Shown here piece by piece: positions 57,317 through 64,000 of a DNA stretch of 64,000 nt. Under the pieces are notes generated by a model. That model made no database searches. It saw only the letters and a list, made by a program, of their open reading frames with translations, and was not told the origin of the DNA. The stretch spans positions 31,454,501 through 31,518,500 of the forward strand of contig JAZHRO010000002.1 of NCBI GenBank assembly GCA_037157565.1, in the 5' to 3' direction. The stretch's first letter is position 1; every line of letters begins with the position of its first letter. Origin of the DNA: Thalassia testudinum (taxonomy: Eukaryota; Streptophyta; Magnoliopsida; Alismatales; Hydrocharitaceae). The position numbers and the translations under genes were made by a program.

Positions 57317-58322
57317 TTTTTCTCCCCCATGCTTATTTTTAGCTTAGTCTTACAACAGATGTGTCGGTATCATCATTCCCGTTACCATTCCTCGAGGGGG
57401 CTCTGGCGCCAGTACTTCGGGATAGCACTGTCCATGACACCACCCAGGAGCTCACAACCCCAAAACACGATGCGGTGAAAAGGGGCGCTCCAAGCAAACT
57501 CAAGCTCTTGCTCCGACGCTATAGGTAGAGCACCGTCCAAGACACTTGAGCTGCTGAAATGCGCTTTAATGCTCCGTCTAAAGATATGAAATATAGATAT
57601 AGAGCAGCGCCGAGGCGGTAACATGTTGACATCGCGTCCTCAAAGAAGGTTTTTTCCTTCTTCTCGACGGTGGGAACTCAAACCAATGATCTGCTTCAGA
57701 CTTTTACTAAATCCAAACAAGGGAGTTTTTTCAAATTTTTAGTTGTTGGCTTGTGTGTAAAAATTGACACAAGAAGATTCTCAAGAATCACAGGTTTTTG
57801 AATCAAAAACTAAGTCAAATACTTTCCATATTACAAAATAGGATCAAGTCACCTGAACTATCATGAGTTCAGGTGGAATTTTAGAGAAGGATATCTGATC
57901 TAGTCTAAAATAGACCCTGGAATTCTAATGATCAGATCCATATCCTCATCCTTAGTTTGTTAAAGATTAAATCCCATTGTACCAGAAGTGAATTTTTCGA
58001 CCGTAGTCCCGATTTCAAAATTTTTCCTCAAAAAGTTTTCAATATATATATATATATATATTTGTTTTTGGGTATGCAAGCAGGAAATAAATTAAAGAAA
58101 ATTGCATGTTTTTAGGTTTTAAACATCCTAAATCGATCGTAAAAATTTAAAAACACCCCCCCATGCTTAAGATATGCCATGTCCTCATGCATTAGGAGGG
58201 AAAAGGAATCACCTTAGTGAAGAACGGTCAGGTTTAGGATGAATAAAACCTGGAAAAAGAAGAAAAAAGGAAAGCAAGAAAATGATGGGTTACCTCCCAT
58301 CCAGTGCTATCTTTTACGCCAT
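56912..58322 (-). other. G(-) noncoding 3' region
   Basis: It carries the post-stop hairpin (58284-58301, GATGGG stem), an internal purine tract (58154-58167), a box module (57380-57530), and TA microsatellites at 57283-57306 and 58041-58063. It holds no coding sequence and is all that lies between gag-pro and the 3' LTR. Confidence 0.8.
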
Positions 58323-61300
58323 TCAGCCGGGCGTGAAGGTATGCACAGAAGACGGAAAATCATGTAAATAATTGGACACTTGAATGCCCGCAAAAAAGGT
58401 GTCTTCGTCTAGATCCCTAGAAAATTGATTAGAAATAATATTGGGATCAAAGTGAGATGGAAATTGATAAGTGTGGCCCGAGTCTGGCCATGGTTTTAAT
58501 TCAGGTTGTGTGCCAAACTCGGGCGGGGTTGGTGGCAGGTCCGTAAGAAAGGGGTCAGGGAAGGAATGGTGAGTTAGTGTGGAAAAATTAGGTGCGTTAA
58601 TAGTGGGTGGGTCAGGGGGGGTATCAGGAACAAATTTGGAGTCAAGACAAGTTTCCGGATCACAGATCTCGCCGACCACTGAGTTTGAATCAGAGTCCTC
58701 AAAAAAACTGTGGTCGGTAAGGGTATCTATTAACATTGTCTCCTCCACCATATTAGAAATTTCAGTATCTGAGTCCTCAAAGAAGTTATCATCATGGAAT
58801 CTCCTGGAGGATTTAAAAATATCTAAGGTGATAGTTTGGCCTGCACAGTTGATATCCATTTTGCCTGTGTGGCAATTGATATTTGCCTTTGCAGTAGCCA
58901 AAAAGGGGCGTCCAAGGATTATCGGGGAGTCCAGTAATGATTCGGGTGCCTCAATGTCAAGAACCAGAAAGTCTGCAGGGAAGACACAATTCTGGACCTT
59001 GACTAATACATCCTCAACAATCCCACGAGGTTTGATTGTAGATCGGTCGGCTAATTGCAGGGTAACCTCGACGGGTTTTAATTCACCGATCTGAAATTCT
59101 TCGAATAAACTTGTGGGAATAATATTTACAGAGGCACCAAGATCAAGGAGGGCGCGATTAAATGTAGTGTCATCAATAATTACAGAAATTAAAGGCGCCC
59201 CCGGATCTTTCATCTTAGGAGGCAGCTTACTCTGTATGACAGAGCTTACTGTCTCTGAAAGATGCACCTGTCCTAGATTTTTAGCCTGCCTTTTAGGAGT
59301 ACAAATATCCTTCAAAAATTTAGCATAGGCAGGTATATATTTGATGGCATCTAGGAGAGGGATATTGATATGAACTTGCCCAAATAGCTCCATGAGTTCT
59401 TCTGTAGTGGGCTCAGATTTCTTTCTTTTGTTGGTGGTAGGGTAGAGAGCTTGTGGGAAAGGGATAGGAATCTTGTCTTGAGATTGTTGTTGTTCTTTTT
59501 CTTCCTGATGGGGAGGTGGGGAGTCAACTTGCACATGTATCTTACCAGGTTCGTGTGAAGGCCCGGGGTCAGTGGTGGTTTTCCCACTCCTCAAAGTAAC
59601 TGCATGTGCAGTCGGATTATTATTTAGAGGAGGTGGGGGGGCCTGTGATTGCAGAAACCTGGGCGGCTGCTGAGGTGGTGGATTAGAAGGAGGCTGATGT
59701 GGATAATGTGGATTTCTGCCCATATAATGGTTTCCTTGGTGATTAGGGTTGGGTATGGGTTGGGACGGAAGATGTCCTACAGGTCTTTGCGTGGGAGTAA
59801 CCCCAATCTGATTGTTCAGATTTGTGATGTTGCGGGTTACTTCCGTCATTTTTGTTTGCATATCCTGCAGGGTTCGCAACATCTGGGCATTGATATCTTG
59901 TTGGGATGGCCCAGGATGGAAATTTGGATTCGACCCATACCCATTAAAATGATATGGTTGGGAGGAAACTTGATTATTCCAGGAGTAGTTCGGGTAATTT
60001 TTCCAATTGGCAGAATTTTTAAAGGGCTCCTGGATGGCAGAAATATTTTGAGTGGGGTTAAGATCTGGATAGTTGTAGTTCCCCAGTGAATCATGGGCAA
60101 CCTCAGAATAATCAACAGGGGTAGTGTTGAGATTGTGCAAATTTTCTCTTTGTGGAAAGTTAGGTTGGGTTAGATGTGGGTGTGGAGCTTGAGTTGAAGT
60201 GGCTAGTCTTTCCTCAATTTTCTTTTGATTACTATGCATCTGGTCGAGTTTTTGAGCAATCAATTGAAGATCATCTTGGGTGACAGGGATAGATTGAGTG
60301 CCTATTTCATGAACACCAAACTGCGGGTTTTGGGTTCTGCAAAATGTGTTCATGGAAGCTTGATTAAATGAGTTTTCACTCATTTCTTCGAACAGGTCAT
60401 AGGCACTTTCTGCATCTTTATTTAAAAAGTTGCCGCCACACGAGGCGTCGACAAACTGTCGGATTTGATCTTCTAATCCATGATAGAAGATTTGCACGAG
60501 CTGCCATAAAGGAATCTCGTGGTGCGGGCAACTTCTTAAAAGGTCTTGAAATCTTTCCCAAGAATCATGGAAAGTTTCACCAGATTTTTGGTGAAAGGTC
60601 GTAATAGATCTTCGTAAGGAATTGGTACGACCTATGGGAAAGAATTTCTTGAGGAAGGCACTCTTGAGTTGAGGCCATGTTGTGATGGGTCGGCCAATGG
60701 TCCTGAACCAATAAGCGGCCTTATCTTTGAGAGATAATGGAAAAAGCCGCATCAGCCATATGTCTTCTTGCACATTTCGGGAACGGGTTGTCTGTGCAAG
60801 AAGAGTTAGTTCTTCAAGGTGGCTGAAAGGGTCTTCCCTAGGAAGGCCATGAAAGTGTTTAATCAGGTTCAGGACGGCTGGCTTGATCTCAAAGTCCCCC
60901 TCAGGTATGACCACCCCTGGTCGTTCCTCATAATAAGATGGATCATAGAAATCTTTTAGAGGAACAACAGGCTGCTGACGGGGTGGTGGGTTTGGCCTTG
61001 GATTGGCTAGGTTTTGGATGTTCCTAGTCAATGCTTGTTGATTGGAATTTAATTTATTAATTTGATCGGCCATCAATTTTAAAAGATCAGGTAGGGGGTC
61101 TTGATGTTGTGTGTGGGGCAACTCAAGATTGGGGAGCTCCAAGTGTGGAAAGTTACTGGTGGTTGGGTTTTGGGTGGAAGGGTTAGAATTAGGGTTAGAG
61201 GTGGGGTTAGAGGTAGACGTGGAAGGGTCAGTGGACCTATTTTGTTGTGTTTCCATTTTTTCAGGAGAAGACAGAAAAAGTGGTCTTTTTACGTGGGGGG

Positions 61301-61352
61301 CGAAATCAAATGGTCCTTCCAAGTGCGGATTTTGAGACCGTCGCCCGTGCAT
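58323..61352 (-). CDS. G(-) Gag-protease polyprotein, intact, 1009 aa
   Basis: This polyprotein would supply capsid and its maturation protease. Residues 1-130 are rich in P, N, S and T. The Gag core is at about 150-300 (IKPAVLNLIKHFHGL; WPQLKSAFLKKFFPIGRTNS). A coiled or charged part is at 355-390, and an aromatic/N-rich region without CCHC knuckle at 410-480. A conserved block LFGQVHINIPLLDAI is at 657-670. The aspartic protease has LLDLGASVNIIP (736-747) and IILGRPFL (811-818). The tail (about 850-1009) is acidic, with FFEDSD twice (857-862, 883-888). It contains ELKPWPDSG where relatives have ELKPLPEH just before RT, then ends in a short unique segment. The start is the ATG that also begins G(+). 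No RT, RNase H or integrase follows. There is no stop or frameshift. Polymerase must come from another element. Confidence 0.92.
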   Translation of the reverse strand: MHGRRSQNPHLEGPFDFAPHVKRPLFLSSPEKMETQQNRSTDPSTSTSNPTSNPNSNPSTQNPTTSNFPHLELPNLELPHTQHQDPLPDLLKLMADQINKLNSNQQALTRNIQNLANPRPNPPPRQQPVVPLKDFYDPSYYEERPGVVIPEGDFEIKPAVLNLIKHFHGLPREDPFSHLEELTLLAQTTRSRNVQEDIWLMRLFPLSLKDKAAYWFRTIGRPITTWPQLKSAFLKKFFPIGRTNSLRRSITTFHQKSGETFHDSWERFQDLLRSCPHHEIPLWQLVQIFYHGLEDQIRQFVDASCGGNFLNKDAESAYDLFEEMSENSFNQASMNTFCRTQNPQFGVHEIGTQSIPVTQDDLQLIAQKLDQMHSNQKKIEERLATSTQAPHPHLTQPNFPQRENLHNLNTTPVDYSEVAHDSLGNYNYPDLNPTQNISAIQEPFKNSANWKNYPNYSWNNQVSSQPYHFNGYGSNPNFHPGPSQQDINAQMLRTLQDMQTKMTEVTRNITNLNNQIGVTPTQRPVGHLPSQPIPNPNHQGNHYMGRNPHYPHQPPSNPPPQQPPRFLQSQAPPPPLNNNPTAHAVTLRSGKTTTDPGPSHEPGKIHVQVDSPPPHQEEKEQQQSQDKIPIPFPQALYPTTNKRKKSEPTTEELMELFGQVHINIPLLDAIKYIPAYAKFLKDICTPKRQAKNLGQVHLSETVSSVIQSKLPPKMKDPGAPLISVIIDDTTFNRALLDLGASVNIIPTSLFEEFQIGELKPVEVTLQLADRSTIKPRGIVEDVLVKVQNCVFPADFLVLDIEAPESLLDSPIILGRPFLATAKANINCHTGKMDINCAGQTITLDIFKSSRRFHDDNFFEDSDTEISNMVEETMLIDTLTDHSFFEDSDSNSVVGEICDPETCLDSKFVPDTPPDPPTINAPNFSTLTHHSFPDPFLTDLPPTPPEFGTQPELKPWPDSGHTYQFPSHFDPNIISNQFSRDLDEDTFFAGIQVSNYLHDFPSSVHTFTPG

Positions 61353-62923
61353 AAAATGGAAGAACGGGGAGGGGAGGAGAAGAGAAAGAGATGAGAGAAA
61401 GTGTGCAATTCAAACAAACAAAAACTAGACCTAACTTGATTGTGACTCCCTAATAATAACCTAAGACTTGGTCTATATAGGAAATAAGTAGTCAATAGTG
61501 AATACCCGTTCTATCAACAAATCTAGCCAGGTTGCTTAAGGGGAGGTTTGGGCCCAAACGTTTCCCAGGGAAAACCCCAGGTGCTTGTACAAACCCGCGC
61601 CTGGTCGTTTGACACGGCCCCTCAGCCTGAACACCAGATACAGATGACAGAATTGGTACTAACTAAAGAAAACTTAAAACCTAAATAGCAAGCCTAAGTT
61701 GATAAAGCCTTAGGGGTCAAGTTGCTACAAATTTTAATTAGGTCTAGGATTCTATAGTGCACACGGAATGTGGAGGGCGTTTATTGGGTTGTTGCCCTGT
61801 TATTTGATTTTTTTGTGTGTGTGCAGGAATTGGAGAGTGGCTCCAATGAAAATCAAGTTGTCACACAATTTTTTTATATTTTTGTCTTTTAGGATGTGAT
61901 TTAATTAAATGAATTTTTAGGGTTTTTTCTCTTTAAGTTTTCAAACAAGTTTGAAAGTTCACAATCAAAGGAAAGACAAGTTGTATGTGTGATTGTATAT
62001 TTCCTTTTAATTGAGTCTCTAAAGAGAAAGAAGAAACCCTAAACCAATTATCCCTGAGACAGAAATTTAACTACCAATGAATTATTTTTAGCTTTCAGAA
62101 TTAAGTAGTGGTCCAAACAAGTCAAACAACACCACTACTTTGAAGAAAATCAAACAAGGATTCCAGAAAAGATTTTTTTAAGATTTTAGGAATTTGTTTG
62201 ATAATAGTTTTGAATTTTTAATTGTACTAGTGTCAAAGTCCAGAAATAATACCCGTGGGTATTATAGACTTTTCAGTATTACCACCGACCTCAGAAAATT
62301 TTTATGATTTTATATGATATGTAAAATTTCACAGGGATTCCAACAAGATAAATTTCACAAAAATTGGATGAGTATAAAAATTCTGAAAATTCGCGGACAG
62401 TAGCAAAACAGGAAGATTAGAGGGTGTGACCCCTCTGTAATCCACGAATTTTTAAAAATTAAATACAAATCCAATTGATCTGAAATTTGGAACAGATGTT
62501 CCAAACTTAATTGGGAATCACTCTATGAAATTTTATGATTTTAGGAGGCCTGTGGTGTTAGGAATCGATTTTTCAAGTCTGGACAGAAATCTAGACCCGA
62601 AAAACAGAACACCAATACTTGCAATGGAATGGTGCTAAAGAAGCATACAAGCAAACAATGGATTTAAAAATGCACCACTCCACTTAAATTTAAGTGTTTA
62701 GGGTCCTGAAAGCCAAGTTTAATATATTTTTGGTAGTTTTAATTAATTATGTGACTAGAAAGAGGAACCAACCTGAATTTTCGCGGGAAGAAAAGGATCT
62801 TTAAGCTCTAGCTTCCAGATTCCCGCTTTCCCGCTGTCGTTCCTGCACACACAAAAGAAAGAAAGAGAAGGGGATGAGATCCACTTCAAGCAAGAGAAAA
62901 TGAGTTAATGCAAAGCCGTGCCT
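61353..62923 (-). other. G(-) leader
   Basis: Noncoding. It has two palindromes (61546-61559 GTTTGGGCCCAAAC; 61561-61573 TTTCCCAGGGAAA), as in retroviral dimerisation sites, and an exon-like segment (62773-62842) bounded by GTGTGCAG and CAG|GTTGGT. It is the uninterrupted counterpart of the G(+) leader. Confidence 0.75.
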
Positions 62924-62940
62924 CCCCGGCAACGGCGCCA
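62924..62940 (-). other. G(-) primer-binding site, perfect tRNA-Asp match
   Basis: CCCCGGCAACGGCGCCA on the plus strand equals the last 17 nt of plant tRNA-Asp(GUC) with CCA; the PBS is its complement, five bases from the LTR. Confidence 0.93.
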
Positions 62941-62945
62941 AAAAG

Positions 62946-64000
62946 TGATGGCGAAAATACGCGGTTTGTTAAAATACGTCGTTGTAACGCGTAAATCCGC
63001 TTTCGCTCTTTGATTTATATCCTAGATAGGGGAGTATCTAGGGTCGTCCAAGGAGGCAATATGGTTGCAAAATTGATTCTCTTGCTTAGAATATATCTCA
63101 ACTTTCTTTTTGGTATTTTTCAATATATCATTTTTTTTTTTGTTTTAAATTAAGACAACATGCGGAATGGTGACGGGAAGGTGATTTACACTTCAATTTA
63201 AAATACTACTTCTAAGTGGCAAGTAGAGCCTCTCCCTAAGCTCACTCTAGGCAAGTGGAAACCTAGAATAATTAGGGAGAGGAAGTGAAGAATGCTGAAA
63301 ATAAGCAAATAGAAATGCAAACAAGATATACGAAGAAGGCAACTAGATAATTGATAAAGTGTTTAACAAAAATGCCTAGTAGAGGAATGCTTCTACTACT
63401 AGATAATTGAAGTAAAAGAAAACACAAATCCTATAAATCGATGGTGAAGAAGAGGGCTTCTTGCTCCAAGGTTGGTGGCTCCCAAGCTTGAAAAGAATCC
63501 TTCAACTCCTTCCTTGCAGAACTCCGCCAAAGTGATGACCTCCAAGGCAAGCCCTAAGGGGGCGTGCCCTAAGTTTCTCTCAAAGGGTGGACGTCCACCC
63601 TAAGTTTTTCTCCTTTGCCTGGCCGTCCTCCTTGAAGTGGGAGAGTCCTCCTCCTTGGCGTGGCTCAAGTTGAAGAGAGTGGGGAGAAGAAGGCACCAAA
63701 AGGGCTGGTGATGTGCCCCTTTAATCTCCTTCTCTACTCCTTCTTCTTGGCCGTAGGTATAGGTGGTTTAGGTAGAAAATATACTAAGGGAGGATGCCTA
63801 AAAATGGTGGTAGGTGGTGGCCTTTTATAGAATAGGAGGGGGGCTATGGTGACCTTTGAAATGGATGGCTAAGATGGAAGGAGGGAGGTGGTTAAGGATC
63901 CAATGGCCAAGGGTGTTTGGCGCCACCTTAAGGGACACCTAAGGGGTGGTTATGTGTGTTGACACCCCTTGATATTGGCGCCAAAAGGGCTTCTAGAAGA
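62946..64000 (-). mobile_element. 5' LTR of G(-), partial
   Basis: On the minus strand this is the last 1055 bp of the 5' LTR, ending in TGATGG at 62946. The TATA is at 63823-63830. It is identical by eye to the 3' LTR from about 63100 on. The upstream part lies outside the window. Confidence 0.93.

Larger units (their letters stand above)
34183..64000 (+). mobile_element. G(+), gag-pro-only element, 3' end outside the window
   Basis: 5' LTR 34183-36416, PBS 36421-36437, leader 36438-37368 continued at 49699-50338, gag-pro pseudogene 50339-53413, 3' region 53414-54609. E3 is inserted in the leader and G(-) in the 3' region, so its 3' LTR must lie past 64000. TCGTC (34178-34182) is the left target duplication in E1. 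Like G(-), it has no RT, RNase H or integrase. Confidence 0.85.
54610..64000 (-). mobile_element. G(-), gag-pro-only retrotransposon, minus strand, 5' LTR cut by the window end
   Basis: On the minus strand: 5' LTR (64000-62946, incomplete), perfect tRNA-Asp PBS, leader, intact gag-pro ORF (61352-58323), 1.4 kb noncoding 3' region, PPT, 3' LTR (56899-54610). There is no RT, RNase H or integrase, nor room for them. It is inserted in a relative of the same family, G(+). The near-identical LTR body and the intact ORF make it the youngest insertion in the window. Confidence 0.92.

Noticed and set aside
57283..57320. TA and T runs as a possible promoter or origin
   Set aside because: Simple microsatellite in noncoding 3' sequence, absent at the matching site of G(+).
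58579..59094. Plus-strand ORF of 171 codons
   Set aside because: It is antisense to the intact G(-) gag-pro gene.
61800..61830. TTTTTTTGTGTGTGTGCAG, a splice-acceptor-like site
   Set aside because: It is on the strand opposite to G(-); the G(+) leader has its complement, so it is antisense to both.
1..64000. Host protein-coding genes, rRNA, functional tRNA, CRISPR
   Set aside because: Every stretch is accounted for by LTRs or element interiors. No non-transposon domain was recognised, and no array of equal repeats with spacers exists.

Overview
The window is plant nuclear DNA made entirely of nested LTR retrotransposons. I found no host gene, no functional tRNA or rRNA gene, and no CRISPR array. 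All of the elements look like Ty3/gypsy, Athila-type. Their primer-binding sites (PBS) match the 3' end of plant tRNA-Asp(GUC). Their proteases carry DLGAS or DLGSS, their reverse transcriptases (RT) carry FMDDFS(V/I)FG, and each has a long noncoding 3' region. LTRs are about 1.8-2.8 kb, begin TG, mostly end CA, and are flanked by 5-bp target-site duplications (TSDs). This suggests a repeat-rich, probably heterochromatic region of a large angiosperm genome. The species cannot be told from the sequence.

Labels used here: E0 is the oldest recognisable element (minus strand). Its 3' LTR (3041-7408) also has a PBS on its other side, so two elements share one LTR in tandem. E1 (minus, 9600-34182) is inserted in E0. 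S2 (16146-32811) is a solo-LTR-like insertion in the RT of E1. E2 (plus, 17180-32007) is a full but decayed element in S2. A solo LTR of the E1 family (28948-31239) sits in the right LTR of E2. G(+) (34183 to beyond the window) is inserted in the protease of E1. E3 (plus, 37369-49693) is inserted in the leader of G(+). G(-) (54610 to beyond the window) is inserted in the 3' region of G(+). Two more G-family LTRs lie at 1-1795 (partial) and 3765-6032 (solo). Complete TSD pairs support E2, E3, S2 and both solo LTRs. The deepest stack is E0 > E1 > S2 > E2 > E1-family solo LTR.

Most coding sequence is broken. E3 comes closest to a full gag-pol: it has one in-frame amber codon, one 1-nt frameshift and one late stop, and its 5' LTR carries an inverted end. 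The only long intact reading frame is the 1009-codon gag-protease gene of G(-). That family has no RT, RNase H or integrase between its LTRs, so it is a gag-pro-only, non-autonomous element. It presumably depends on polymerase and integrase supplied by relatives such as E2 or E3.

Several noncoding structures recur across these otherwise divergent families: a covarying hairpin just after the last stop codon, two polypurine tracts (PPTs) per element, a small hairpin abutting the 3' PPT, repeated boxes plus a palindrome in the 3' region, and an exon-like segment after the PBS. The LTR upstream regions carry dense family-specific motif clusters (E2F-like sites, AGCT-rich domains, GACGTC clusters).
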